Source of the DNA: Candidatus Melainabacteria bacterium RIFCSPLOWO2_02_FULL_35_15
GTDB taxonomy: Bacteria > Cyanobacteriota > Vampirovibrionia > 2-02-FULL-35-15
Reading direction: 5' to 3'
NCBI GenBank assembly: GCA_001784585.1
Contig: MFRN01000041.1
Span: forward strand, 1-64,000
DNA length: 64,000 nt
In this document: piece after piece, positions 9,574-18,719 of the stretch
Layout: each line of letters starts with the position of its first letter
Numbering within the stretch: position 1 is the stretch's first letter
Translations under genes and position numbers: made by a program
The notes under the pieces: generated by a model
Databases searched by the model: none
What the model saw: the letters and a program-made list of their open reading frames with translations, nothing else
What the model was told of the DNA's origin: nothing

Positions 9574-10047
9574 TTATTTCGCATTGTGTACAGAATAATC
9601 AATCTGAGGAATATTTTTGAAAATTACTCTGCCACCAGCTTTAATCAGGTGTTTATCAGCAAATCCGCCATTTACTTCAATTACTTCAGTTACCGAAGAG
9701 TCGGAAGAATAAAGAATATTAGTCTGGTTAGGCATAGCATTTTTTATAATTTTTACAATTTTTCCCTTATTAATAAAAATCATATCCAGAGGAATTAAAG
9801 TATCTTTCATCCAGAAAGTTGTCTGTTTTCTTGGCCTGAAAACAAAAACCATTCCGCGGTTTTCAGCAAGGCCTGGTCTGTTCATTAAGCCTTTTTCTTT
9901 TTCTGCATCAGTCAGGGCAACTTCCAGAAAAACTTTTAAGTTTAGTTTTCCGACAAACTTTACAAAGCCTTCCTGAGCATTTGCAGAAATTATCGACGAT
10001 AAAAGTAAAACACAAATTAAAGCTGGAATTATTAATCGTTTAATCAT
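9574..10047 (-). CDS. Exported DUF192 protein
   Basis: A 157-residue protein with a signal peptide (hydrophobic residues ~6-22, cleavage after ANA). The rest is a DUF192 domain (PF02643): EVALTDAEKEKGLMNRPGL, then the VFRPRKQTTFWMKDTLIPLD stretch and the ending pattern VIEVNGGFADKHLIKAGG. The family is widespread, small and periplasmic or extracellular; the biochemical role is unknown. It sits 41 bp downstream of lnt and 9 bp upstream of nnr. Confidence 0.88.
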   Translation of the reverse strand: MIKRLIIPALICVLLLSSIISANAQEGFVKFVGKLNLKVFLEVALTDAEKEKGLMNRPGLAENRGMVFVFRPRKQTTFWMKDTLIPLDMIFINKGKIVKIIKNAMPNQTNILYSSDSSVTEVIEVNGGFADKHLIKAGGRVIFKNIPQIDYSVHNAK

Positions 10048-10088
10048 ATATTGTATTTTATACCCAGCTCTTCGTCAGTTCTGTTCTC

Positions 10089-11624
10089 CTACCATCCATA
10101 CTTACTATAAAAAGTTATCTTATTATTTGGATTTACCCAGTCAATTAACGTCCCCCGGGTATTAGGAATGGACTGATTTTTTATTTTACCGCTTTGATCA
10201 ATAAAAACAGAAGTTCCATTATTTGAAGATATAATGACAGGCCTTCTGTTTTCAACTGCTCTGAATACTGCAAATCCAAGAAAGTGTTGCTGTATACGAT
10301 AATTAGAAAACCAGCTTAAATCAGAGAGATTAATTAATAATTCTGCTCCCTGTAGCACCTGCTTTCTAATAATCGAAGGAAAAATTAACTCAAAACAAAT
10401 TGTTATTCCAACCTTGCCCAATGAAGTGTTAAATGGAATATTCTGCTTCCCTTCATAAAAACCTTCACCGATAGAAAATGATGCTAATTTTTTTAAAAAT
10501 TCAGGCAAAACAGATGACAGCGGTACAAATTCACCAAATGGCACCAGTCTTTCCTTTTCATAGTATGAAAAATCATTTCTGGCACCATTGAAATGAACTG
10601 CACAATTCGAGTATTTTTCATGATTTTTACAGTAGCTGCCAAAAATTAAATCTGACTGTTTTTTAAATGTTAAATCTTTAAACCATTTTCTGATAATTTG
10701 ATCATGAGTGAAATTAGTTGGCAGGGCACCCTCAGGTGCGACAAACAAAATCTCATCATTATTATTAATTAACTTTTCATAAGTTTTCCTTGCCAGATTT
10801 ATATCCAGTTTTATTCCACGTGTAGCTTTAATAGGAAGATTTCCCTGTAAGACACAGATTGTTTGAGATTTTCCAGAGAAAAGCTGCTGGTTTTTCCAGA
10901 ACAGATACAAACCTGAAGCGGTGCTTAAAAATATTAATGTTACTATAAAGGAAAAACTAATAAGGATAGAACTGAATTCTCCCGGATTCCTTGATATATA
11001 GCGATTGCTGATTTTTTCAATATTAAACAACCAGATCAGAAAATCTGTCAGAACCAAGTTAAAAAAAACAATTAAAAAGCTTATTAAAGCACTGCCAAAA
11101 TATTCTACAATCTGAATTAGATATAAATTTTTGTACTGGCTATATTCTATGAGTGTCCAGGGAAATCCATATAAAAACCTACACGCAGAAAATTTATTGA
11201 ATATAATAAGCCATAAGAAAGTTACTATCAGAATAAAAGGTATTCTGCCTTTATAAGGTATGAGAGAAAATTTTTTTACGACAAATACGCAAATGGCAAA
11301 CAAAATATAAAACAATGAATTAAAAATACTGACTAAAACAACTGCAAGAAATGAAATAAGATAACTTTGAAGAGTATTAAAACCCATCCAATTTAAAGGG
11401 TGAACTGAAAATAACCAGTGTAAATATGAAGCATTATAAGCAAAGCCAAACAAAAAAGGATATACAACTACATCTTTGATTTTCTTTGAAGTGTTTATAA
11501 TTATAAAAAGCGGCACTAGTCCTACCCATGCTATAAACCACAGATCATAACCAGGTGCACTAAAAGATAAAATAAATCCACTGAAAAAAATTAACAGTGC
11601 TTTTATAAAAGGATGATTAGACAT
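10089..11624 (-). CDS. lnt: Apolipoprotein N-acyltransferase
   Basis: Adds the third acyl chain to lipoproteins in the inner membrane. The 511-residue protein has about six or seven hydrophobic helices in its first 240 residues and then a nitrilase-like domain with the catalytic triad: Glu in FVAPEGALP, Lys in the YEKERLVPFGEF segment and Cys in ITICFELIFPS. Presence of Lnt implies triacylated lipoproteins, consistent with the lipobox protein at 55.0-55.7 kb. It is divergent from ruvC. Confidence 0.93.
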   Translation of the reverse strand: MSNHPFIKALLIFFSGFILSFSAPGYDLWFIAWVGLVPLFIIINTSKKIKDVVVYPFLFGFAYNASYLHWLFSVHPLNWMGFNTLQSYLISFLAVVLVSIFNSLFYILFAICVFVVKKFSLIPYKGRIPFILIVTFLWLIIFNKFSACRFLYGFPWTLIEYSQYKNLYLIQIVEYFGSALISFLIVFFNLVLTDFLIWLFNIEKISNRYISRNPGEFSSILISFSFIVTLIFLSTASGLYLFWKNQQLFSGKSQTICVLQGNLPIKATRGIKLDINLARKTYEKLINNNDEILFVAPEGALPTNFTHDQIIRKWFKDLTFKKQSDLIFGSYCKNHEKYSNCAVHFNGARNDFSYYEKERLVPFGEFVPLSSVLPEFLKKLASFSIGEGFYEGKQNIPFNTSLGKVGITICFELIFPSIIRKQVLQGAELLINLSDLSWFSNYRIQQHFLGFAVFRAVENRRPVIISSNNGTSVFIDQSGKIKNQSIPNTRGTLIDWVNPNNKITFYSKYGW

Positions 11625-11638
11625 AATAATAACGTAAC

Positions 11639-12154
11639 ATGCATAATAACAAATCAGATAAAAAACAAAATAATATTATAGTAGGCATTGACCCGGGCAG
11701 TACAGTTATTGGCTATGGAGTGGTTACTTATCAAAGTAAAGGCCTTAAACCAAAAGCACTTGATTATGGATATATAGATCTAAAAAGTTATAAAAAGCAG
11801 GAAGAAAAACTTTTACACTTAAATCAGGATTTAAAACAAATATTTAAAAAATATAAGCCTAAGTATGTCGCAATCGAAAATATTTACTTTTTTAAAAATG
11901 CTAAAACTTTTATAGCAGTTTCAGAAGCAAAAGGTGTCATTCTCCTGACTGCTGCAGAAGCAGGAATTGATATTCAGGAATATACTCCACTGCAGATAAA
12001 ACAAACTATCTCAGGCTATGGTAAAGCAGACAAAAAATTTATAGGAAAGTTAATACAAAGTTCACTGGACATATGTTCCAGTATTAAACCAGATGATTCT
12101 TCTGATGCCCTGGCCATAGCGCTTTGCCATTATCATCACCTGGTAAATGTCTGA
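11639..12154 (+). CDS. ruvC: Holliday junction endodeoxyribonuclease RuvC
   Basis: Resolves Holliday junctions together with RuvAB. The 171-residue protein shows the RNase H-like fold with acidic catalytic residues: Asp18 in VGIDPGS, Glu in VAIENIYFFKN, and the paired aspartates in KPDDSSDALAIALCH near the C-terminus. Length matches the family. It starts 14 bp from the lnt start in divergent orientation; ruvA and ruvB are not nearby. Confidence 0.94.
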   Translation: MHNNKSDKKQNNIIVGIDPGSTVIGYGVVTYQSKGLKPKALDYGYIDLKSYKKQEEKLLHLNQDLKQIFKKYKPKYVAIENIYFFKNAKTFIAVSEAKGVILLTAAEAGIDIQEYTPLQIKQTISGYGKADKKFIGKLIQSSLDICSSIKPDDSSDALAIALCHYHHLVNV

Positions 12155-12233
12155 GATTTCTTACAAGAGAGAAATAAAAATTAACATAAAATATTTTTGC
12201 AGATAAAACTGTCTAATCATTTAATTTAGGGGC

Positions 12234-12414
12234 AACCAGAATTTGGTTCTACAGCATATAGATGATAAATCTATATCAAACCTTAACCTAACTATGATTC
12301 TTTTAATATAGAGGCAGGGTAAGTCTGACAACCTGGACAGAAAAGGGGTATAAAGGATTTTAATCCGAATGCATGAGGCATTAAGTGATAAAAATCACTG
12401 TCTAAACGGGTTTA
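12234..12414 (+). promoter_or_regulatory. Hairpin-rich leader of the HD-GYP gene
   Basis: The 317-bp gap between ruvC and the HD-GYP gene has no gene. It contains six possible hairpins: AACCA/TGGTT (12234-12248), ATATAGAT/ATCTATAT (12256-12276), then four in direct succession at 12355-12414: GGATT/AATCC, AATGC/GCATT, AGTGAT/ATCACT and TAAA/TTTA. This looks like a structured 5' untranslated region or small RNA. I could not match it to a known riboswitch class, including c-di-GMP-I. Confidence 0.4.
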
Positions 12415-12471
12415 ATAATATAGAGTACTTACTTACATAATCTTGTATCAAAAATACGGAGGACTTTTTTC

Positions 12472-13389
12472 TTGAAAGAAGAAATTAAAAAGCACCATTC
12501 AAAGAAAAGTTATGAATCAGATCCTGCCTTAAAGGATTTAGCTTTTACTTTGCAGGACAAATCATATAAACTCCGGAAAGAAGGAATTATAGATTCTGAC
12601 AGTAGCTTAACTTTTGAGAAATCATATTTAACAAATGATGAAATCTCCCGGTTTGCCAAAGCAGCTGGTAATTTACCAAAATTAAAACTGGATCACAGGA
12701 ATTCTCTAAAAAAAATTGCACAAACTTTTTCTAAAGCGTTTTCAAGTCAGGCATGTTACGAAGAAGCTAATGGACAAGTACAGGAAATACTTATAGAATC
12801 ATTTTTTCAGACAGCAAAAGCACTGGCAGTAGCTGTAGAAACAAGAGATCCATATACCGGCGGTCACTCAGACAGGGTTTTTCAGATCGCAACAATTCTT
12901 GGTAAAAGATGTAACATAAGCACGACTGAGCAACTTTATCTGGAGGCAGGAGCTCTATTACATGATGTTGGAAAGATTGGGATTAGGGACGGTGTGCTAT
13001 TGAAACCAGGTCCACTGACAGATTCTGAATATCAGGAAATGCAGCTTCACTCGATAATCGGCGCACATATGGTAGAGAAATTAAATTGTTTGCATGGCTG
13101 CATTGATGTTGTACTTTTTCATCATGAAAGGATTGACGGTTATGGCTATCCTTACGGAATTAAAGGTAATGAAATCCCGATTATTGCAAGGATTACATCA
13201 ATAGCAGATGCTTATGATGCCATGACTACAAACAGAGTTTACAGAAAAGCACTAAGCCACGAACATGCTATAGAAGAAATTATACGTAACAGCGGTACAC
13301 AGTTTGATCCTGAAATAGTCAGAATTTTCATTCAGTGGTGGGAAGAAACTTTTCAAAAAGATACAGATAAAAAACAAAAAATAGCATAA
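12472..13389 (+). CDS. HD-GYP domain protein, probable c-di-GMP phosphodiesterase
   Basis: A 305-residue protein. Residues ~115-290 form an HD-GYP domain: ETRDPYTGGHSDRV, the metal-binding HDVGKIGI, the HHERIDGYGYP motif, and the DAYDAMTTNRVYR helix. These residues indicate hydrolysis of cyclic di-GMP. The N-terminal ~110 residues match no sensory domain I recognise. The start is TTG at 12472 with a good GGAGG site 9 nt upstream. It follows the hairpin-rich leader and faces a LuxR-type regulator gene. Confidence 0.9.
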   Translation: MKEEIKKHHSKKSYESDPALKDLAFTLQDKSYKLRKEGIIDSDSSLTFEKSYLTNDEISRFAKAAGNLPKLKLDHRNSLKKIAQTFSKAFSSQACYEEANGQVQEILIESFFQTAKALAVAVETRDPYTGGHSDRVFQIATILGKRCNISTTEQLYLEAGALLHDVGKIGIRDGVLLKPGPLTDSEYQEMQLHSIIGAHMVEKLNCLHGCIDVVLFHHERIDGYGYPYGIKGNEIPIIARITSIADAYDAMTTNRVYRKALSHEHAIEEIIRNSGTQFDPEIVRIFIQWWEETFQKDTDKKQKIA

Positions 13390-13393
13390 TGTT

Positions 13394-13738
13394 TTAATAT
13401 TCATCGAGTTCAAGTTGTTGAGCAATAACCACGAGATAAAACCTGTCCACGTTTTCTTCTAACACCTCTTCTAAATATTTCATAAGCCTGTAAATTAATA
13501 ATTTAACTGAATCTTCCCTGACAGCCATGCACCGGGCTATTTTCATATTAGAATATCCCTTTGCTACGAGCTTTAACACATTAATTTGTTTTTGTGTAAG
13601 CCCGATTTTAATGCCACCATAGTAAAACAAGATCTTTTGACCTACAGCCAGTTTTCTTTCATTCAAATAATTATCATAGTCAAGCCTTAACTCTAATGGT
13701 GCAACTATCTGTAAATCTTCCAGTGATGAATCTTTCAT
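13394..13738 (-). CDS. Small LuxR-type helix-turn-helix regulator
   Basis: A 114-residue protein with a GerE/LuxR-like DNA-binding segment at residues ~48-95 (LTQKQINVLKLVAKGYSNMK followed by a VREDSVKLLIYRLMKYL recognition helix). There is no receiver domain, so it is a stand-alone DNA-binding protein or works with an unlinked partner. It is convergent with the HD-GYP gene (4 bp apart) and lies next to a response regulator and a histidine kinase. Confidence 0.75.
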   Translation of the reverse strand: MKDSSLEDLQIVAPLELRLDYDNYLNERKLAVGQKILFYYGGIKIGLTQKQINVLKLVAKGYSNMKIARCMAVREDSVKLLIYRLMKYLEEVLEENVDRFYLVVIAQQLELDEY

Positions 13739-13951
13739 ATGCCCTCCATAAAAAACAGATTCTATTATCTTTGATACTTAAAGAAAAAATAAGCAGATAA
13801 AGTATGGGCCGTGTTTTTATCAGATTCAAAAGAAAAGATTAAAATAGGATAAATTTGTACTGTAAAAAAGAAATTATTTTGTAAATCACAATTTTTGAGC
13901 TTAAATTAAATACAGAAGAAGTATTACCTCTTGACAATTTTTTAGAAAGAT

Positions 13952-14680
13952 TTAAGAATTCCCAAACCCTAATTTAGAAGCTAATAACAATAAGATTCTT
14001 GGCCGGATCGGATGTATATTAAAAGCTTCAGCAAACTTTGATTTAATTTCATTTACATATGACTGAACTGTCTTAAGCTCAATCTTTACCAGTGATGCAA
14101 TCTCGTCATTTTCTTTTCCATCAGCTATGTAATGTAAAATCTCTCTTTGTCTTGGAGAAAACTGGATTTCCGGAAGTCTTTCAGCAGTAAAAATCAATAA
14201 TTCCTGATCTTCAAAAACTCTTCGTATAAATTCAGGTAACCTGCCAATTGAAATTGCTTTTTCAATATAAGCCTGTGCACCCATATCCAGACATCTGTGT
14301 ATCCTTGCCCAACCAGTTTCATTTGAAAATATTATTACTTTGGAGTTTCCTGTTTTTTTCAGTTTGTTTATGTAATGCTTTAATTCATACTTCTCATAAC
14401 CAGGCATTCTAAGATCCATTAGAATTACATTTGGCTGTAGCAGTGCTGCTTTTTCAAGTAATTCATCATATGATCCTGCAGTGCCAACAATTTTTATCTT
14501 TGGATCCTTGTTTAAATCTGATTCTACGCCACAAATTAAGTAAGGATGATCATCAGCAACTAACGTAAGGATAATTCCTTTCTTAGAGTTATTTGGAAGT
14601 AGAGCAATTTCTCCCTGTCCAAAACTACTACTTTTAGAAAAGGTATATAAATAACCCTGACTTTGTGTAATAGAATCCAT
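13952..14680 (-). CDS. NarL-family response regulator
   Basis: A 242-residue two-domain regulator. The receiver domain (about 35-155) has the acidic pocket VADDHP, the phospho-acceptor Asp in VILMDLRMPG, Ser in KVIIFSNETG and Lys in AYIEKAIS. The C-terminal part (about 170-235) is a LuxR-type helix-turn-helix (FSPRQREILHYIADGKENDE). It is divergent from the histidine kinase gene 250 bp away, which is a natural cognate partner. The unusual ~35-residue N-terminal extension has no recognised function. Confidence 0.88.
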   Translation of the reverse strand: MDSITQSQGYLYTFSKSSSFGQGEIALLPNNSKKGIILTLVADDHPYLICGVESDLNKDPKIKIVGTAGSYDELLEKAALLQPNVILMDLRMPGYEKYELKHYINKLKKTGNSKVIIFSNETGWARIHRCLDMGAQAYIEKAISIGRLPEFIRRVFEDQELLIFTAERLPEIQFSPRQREILHYIADGKENDEIASLVKIELKTVQSYVNEIKSKFAEAFNIHPIRPRILLLLASKLGFGNS

Positions 14681-14930
14681 AGTTTATTTTTTTAGTATTC
14701 TATAACAATTTAAGAAAAACAATTATTAAGTTTTGAAAGTGGTAATACTTTTCCTTATCTTTAGTTAAGAGTCTTTAATTTAAATATAGTTCAAAATAGA
14801 GCTCCAGGTTCTTTAATGCCAAAAACACCTAATAGCTGTAAAACAGGCTAGGGTAAAAGCCTTACTACCTCAAAATCTTAAACTTAAGAAGTATGGTTTT
14901 GTATTAAAATGGCCATCAAGATTTTTTAAA

Positions 14931-16199
14931 TTGTTTGATAAAACGATGGAAAGCATAATTACCAAAGGCCAGATTCAGTCCTTAATTGATGGATTGTTTT
15001 TGCAACCAATACTTAAAGAAAATTCAAATATTATTTCACTGACAAGTAATGAGCTGGCAGATATATCTTTAAAAGTAAGTAAACATATAAGATCTGAACA
15101 ATCGCTGGATCAATTACTGGAAAATATAATTAGTCTCTTAGGCAATGCCGGTATTGCAGAAAGAGTTTTATTGTTTCAGTTAAACAATGATAATATCAAA
15201 GCTCTATTAACTCACTACTGGGAAAGCCCTTATGTTCCGAGGTTTAATCCGGTTGGTTTTGAGTTAGATTTATCTGACTTACCATTCTTAAAAATCTTTA
15301 GTACTAACCCAAAACATTCATTACAAATAGAAGATATTTCAAAATATCTTGTTTTGCCAAATTACATTTTAAAAAATAAATTAAAAGCATTATTTTTAAA
15401 ACTTAAAAGTAAATCTCTTTTAGTTACTACAGGAAGTTCAGAGAATATTAAAATTGTGCTTAATATCCAGTTCTGTACAAGAAACATAATATGGAGCAAT
15501 GAAACAGAAAAAGTTATACAGTCTGTCATAGATCAGTTAGCAGGTGCGATTCAAAGCCACTCAGACAAAAAGAAAAGAGAAAATCTTCAAAGAAATATTA
15601 CAGAGCTTCAGGAATACGCTATAAAAGAACAGGAAGAGCTGCTTCGTCGCTTTGCAAGTGACCTACACGATCTTCCATGCAGTATAATCTCAAATTTAAA
15701 ACTTGCCATTAAAAACAAAGATTTAGAAGAATGTGAAAGGCTTGTAAATGATATTCACAATAGCTTAAGGCAGCTTATTAATGAATATATGATTCCTGAT
15801 ATAAATCTGCTTGGTTTTGTAAACACTCTTTATCAGTTTATTAACGGATTTAAAAAAACATTTAAGGGAAATGTAATCGTAGAACTGCCTGACGAAGAAA
15901 TAAATATTCCACACAAAAAAGCTACTGAGCTTTTTAAAGTAATAAGGGAATGGTTCTGTAATATAGAAAAACATTCTTGTGCTGATATTGTTGAATTCAG
16001 ACTAAAGAAATCAAATGACTATTATTTTTTAATTACAATCTCTGACAATGGAAAAGGGTTTGATACAAGTAATACTAAAAGTTTAGGTTATGGCATATTA
16101 AATATAAAAAGAAGGCTGCTTGAAACAAACTCAAAATTTGAAATTAAAAGTGAAGTAAACAAAGGGGCAGTTTTAAAGATACAGACTGCAACAGATTAA
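14931..16199 (+). CDS. Sensor histidine kinase, NarX/DegS type
   Basis: A 422-residue cytoplasmic kinase; no transmembrane segment is evident. Residues ~35-215 look like a GAF-type sensory region. The HisKA_3 phospho-acceptor histidine lies in FASDLHDLPCSII near residue 245, and the ATPase domain shows the N-box in EWFCNIEKHS and the G-box in ISDNGKGFD, followed by GYGILNIKRRL. This class pairs with NarL-type regulators such as the divergent neighbour. Start: TTG at 14931, or ATG at 14946 five codons later. Confidence 0.85.
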   Translation: MFDKTMESIITKGQIQSLIDGLFLQPILKENSNIISLTSNELADISLKVSKHIRSEQSLDQLLENIISLLGNAGIAERVLLFQLNNDNIKALLTHYWESPYVPRFNPVGFELDLSDLPFLKIFSTNPKHSLQIEDISKYLVLPNYILKNKLKALFLKLKSKSLLVTTGSSENIKIVLNIQFCTRNIIWSNETEKVIQSVIDQLAGAIQSHSDKKKRENLQRNITELQEYAIKEQEELLRRFASDLHDLPCSIISNLKLAIKNKDLEECERLVNDIHNSLRQLINEYMIPDINLLGFVNTLYQFINGFKKTFKGNVIVELPDEEINIPHKKATELFKVIREWFCNIEKHSCADIVEFRLKKSNDYYFLITISDNGKGFDTSNTKSLGYGILNIKRRLLETNSKFEIKSEVNKGAVLKIQTATD

Positions 16200-16229
16200 T
16201 TTGTTTACATATGTTAAAATAACTCAGTT

Positions 16230-16457
16230 ATGGCATATTTTATAGTAGGTTTACAGGTACTAAGCGGAATAGCATTAATTGTTCTTATACTTCTTCACTC
16301 ACCAAAAGGTGAAGGTCTGGGTGGGATCGGTGGTTCTGCAAATTTATTTACAGGGCCTTCACAGGCTGAAGCTGGTTTGGATAAAGTTACATGGATTATA
16401 GCAACAACTTTTATTTTTTCATCTGCACTGGTCGGCTGGGGAATTTTCAGATTTTAG
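16230..16457 (+). CDS. secG: Preprotein translocase subunit SecG
   Basis: A 75-residue membrane protein with two hydrophobic helices (about 4-22 and 52-72) separated by the family signature LLHSPKGEGLGGIGGSANLF. It associates with SecY and SecE in the general secretion channel. It lies between the histidine kinase and a PyrK-like gene, the latter starting 20 bp downstream. Confidence 0.92.
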   Translation: MAYFIVGLQVLSGIALIVLILLHSPKGEGLGGIGGSANLFTGPSQAEAGLDKVTWIIATTFIFSSALVGWGIFRF

Positions 16458-16477
16458 ATAAGATTTGTAATTGTTAA

Positions 16478-17242
16478 ATGTCCATCACAAGATCCTTAAT
16501 TAAAGCTAAACTAACCGATAACGCAGAACTCGGGAAAGGCTATTATGTAAGCTGGTTTCATGCTCCTGAAATTACAAAAAATATACATCCTGGCCAGTTT
16601 GTAATGATGGAGTCGGGGCAATATCTCTTAAGGCCTTTTAGCGTATATGAGACAAAAGGAGAAAATGCAGGGTTTCTCTACAGAGTAATAGGCGGCGGGA
16701 CCAGCTTTCTAAGTAAGCTAAAAATTGGAAATGAAGTTTTAATACATGGCCCATTAGGAAAAGGTTTTACTTTCCCGGAAAATAAAAACAAACCAATTTT
16801 AATAGTAGCAGGTGGTATTGGAATAGCTACGTTTCCGCTGGTGGCCAGGGTAGCATCTGAAAACAAATATAAAATAAAAACCTTATTTGGTGCAAGAAGT
16901 AAAAATGATTTGATCTGTACTGAAGAATTAAAAAAATACGGTGAAGTAGAATCTATAACTGATGACGGCAGCTCAGGAAGAAAAGGCCTTGTTACTGAAC
17001 TTTTAACCACTGAATTAAATAAAAATAAAGATCAGGAAATATTTGTATGCGGTCCAACGCCTATGCTAAAGAGTGTTATAAAGGTCTGTAATGAATTTGG
17101 TGTTATTGCACAGGTATCATTTGAAGAATATATGGCCTGCGGATACGGAGTGTGCATGTCGTGCGTAATAAAAGCAAATGGGAAATACCTGAGAACCTGT
17201 GTTGATGGGCCTGTTATGAGATCCGATATTGTAGCTGTGTGA
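16478..17242 (+). CDS. pyrK: Dihydroorotate dehydrogenase electron-transfer subunit
   Basis: Iron-sulfur flavoprotein that passes electrons from dihydroorotate dehydrogenase B to NAD. The 254-residue protein has a ferredoxin-reductase FAD domain (LLRPFSVYE near residue 50), an NAD-binding domain (IVAGGIGIATFPL near 110, CGPTPMLK near 190) and a [2Fe-2S] cluster formed by Cys221, Cys226, Cys229 and Cys241. A partner pyrD is not adjacent, so a related oxidoreductase subunit is possible. Confidence 0.85.
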   Translation: MSITRSLIKAKLTDNAELGKGYYVSWFHAPEITKNIHPGQFVMMESGQYLLRPFSVYETKGENAGFLYRVIGGGTSFLSKLKIGNEVLIHGPLGKGFTFPENKNKPILIVAGGIGIATFPLVARVASENKYKIKTLFGARSKNDLICTEELKKYGEVESITDDGSSGRKGLVTELLTTELNKNKDQEIFVCGPTPMLKSVIKVCNEFGVIAQVSFEEYMACGYGVCMSCVIKANGKYLRTCVDGPVMRSDIVAV

Positions 17243-17244
17243 TA

Positions 17245-17601
17245 TCACTTCTTAGCAGCCAGTTCTTTATCAATCTTCTGTAAAAACTGCTGCATTACGC
17301 TAATGAGTTCATTTAATTCAAATATTTTTAACAGATTATCAGATCCGTTTAATCCTTCAATGGGTTTTAAAATCTCTTTTACATTTTCATCTCTTACATT
17401 TTTTGCACCAAGAGATTCAAAAGAAACTGTTTGATTGTTTTCCAGTCTGATTAATGCTGAGTGCCCGATTTCCTGGACTGGATCAAGATAGTTAAACATT
17501 GCTGAAATTATAACTTTAGCACCTATGTGCTCAGCACTTAAATCAATTTCACGTCCTGAACTTAAAATATATTTTCTGTTTGAAAAAATTGCTTTACGCA
17601 T
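17245..17601 (-). CDS. Hypothetical protein, 118 residues
   Basis: A soluble, mixed alpha/beta protein with no signal peptide or membrane segment and no family I recognise. Residues 9-35 (KYILSSGREIDLSAEHIGAKV) look like beta strands and the last 35 residues look helical. It is convergent with pyrK (2 bp apart) and lies 15 bp downstream of the adenine methyltransferase, probably in the same transcript. Confidence 0.6.
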   Translation of the reverse strand: MRKAIFSNRKYILSSGREIDLSAEHIGAKVIISAMFNYLDPVQEIGHSALIRLENNQTVSFESLGAKNVRDENVKEILKPIEGLNGSDNLLKIFELNELISVMQQFLQKIDKELAAKK

Positions 17602-17616
17602 AATAAAGATATTTTA

Positions 17617-18417
17617 CTATAACATCCTAAATCTCTTTACAGACAAATCAATGTATTTCCTTTCTATATCAATCCCTACAAACCTCCTATTTAGCATATA
17701 CGCAGCAATTCCAGCAGTTGAACTGCCGCAAAACGGATCAAGGACCAGATCTCCTTCTTTTGTGCTGGCAAGTATGATTCTCTTTAAGAGATCAATTGGT
17801 TTTTGGGTAGGATGCTTTCCGAATTGTTTTTCATCTTTTTTTGGTGAAGTTAATGCCCAGACAGAACGCATCTGCATTTTTGGTTTTTTAAGTTTGTCCT
17901 CCAGCCAGATCCCATTCTTCATTAATGTGTAATTAAAATAGTGCCTGGATTTCTTATCTTTTTTTGCCCAGATAAGTGTTTCATGACTGGAAGTAAAATA
18001 TCTGCAGCTTATATTTGGAGGAGCATTTGGTTTAAACCAGCATATATCATTTAAAAGCTGAAATCCAAGTAGCTGTAAAACACAACCGCATAAATAAATA
18101 GAATGGTAAGTACCGCTAATCCAGATAGTCCCGGCTGGTTTTAAAACTCTTTTACATTCACCAAGCCATTTCTTGTGAAACTCAAAATCTTTTTCAATGC
18201 CACTGCTTATATCCCACTTACCTTTGTTTACAGAAGCTCTTTTCCCTGAATAACATGTAAAACCATTGTTTGAAAGTAAATACGGTGGATCTGCAAAAAT
18301 ACAGTCAAATGTATTTTCATCAAACTTTTTTAAAACCTCTAAACAATCCCCTAAATAGAGTTTGTATTTTTCTTCATTTGAAAATATTAATTTATTCACG
18401 TTTTTAGTATATATCAT
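17617..18417 (-). CDS. DpnA-like N6-adenine DNA methyltransferase, solitary
   Basis: A 266-residue beta-class methyltransferase: catalytic DPPY at residues 43-46 comes first, and the S-adenosylmethionine motif DPFCGSSTAG near residue 222 comes last, after the KHPTQKP segment. The FADPPYLLSNNGF region and the SCRYFTSSHETLIWAKKD segment closely resemble, from memory, DpnA/MboI-type enzymes that methylate GATC; that target is an inference. No restriction enzyme gene is adjacent, so it looks like an orphan, perhaps regulatory, methyltransferase. Confidence 0.88.
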   Translation of the reverse strand: MIYTKNVNKLIFSNEEKYKLYLGDCLEVLKKFDENTFDCIFADPPYLLSNNGFTCYSGKRASVNKGKWDISSGIEKDFEFHKKWLGECKRVLKPAGTIWISGTYHSIYLCGCVLQLLGFQLLNDICWFKPNAPPNISCRYFTSSHETLIWAKKDKKSRHYFNYTLMKNGIWLEDKLKKPKMQMRSVWALTSPKKDEKQFGKHPTQKPIDLLKRIILASTKEGDLVLDPFCGSSTAGIAAYMLNRRFVGIDIERKYIDLSVKRFRML

Positions 18418-18719
18418 CTATTTGATGGAGATAAAAATAATATATCAACCAAACGCTCTAGGGAAATAGCTTTAGCATCATGTTTATTCCTGATACCGGG
18501 ACTTAATTCCAGGGTAAAAAGTAACAGGAATGGTACTTTTATCATTTTTTTCATAACTTGAACCTAACTATTAAATTCAATACTTGGGAGGACACATACC
18601 TTAGTCGAAGGTAATAAATATACAGGTAATTAAGCAGCTCAGGGGTAACTCTATAAATGTATTTTTTAAATAAATGGCCGAATCTAAGTTATTAGAGACT
18701 CCTTTTTAATTTTAAAATC
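18418..18719. promoter_or_regulatory. Gene-free interval upstream of the sigma factor
   Basis: About 300 bp between the divergent methyltransferase and sigma-factor genes, with no credible ORF. On the plus strand a nested inverted repeat pairs ATTCCTG (18486-18492) with CAGGAAT (18525-18531) and TACC (18494-18497) with GGTA (18513-18516). A second hairpin pairs TACCTT with AAGGTA (18597-18613) just after a GGGAGGA stretch. It presumably holds both promoters and a structured leader for the sigma gene. Confidence 0.35.

Noticed and set aside
12234-12414. A c-di-GMP-I or other known riboswitch upstream of the HD-GYP gene
   Set aside because: The conserved core sequences of the known class are absent; only the hairpins are real, so it is listed as an uncharacterised leader.
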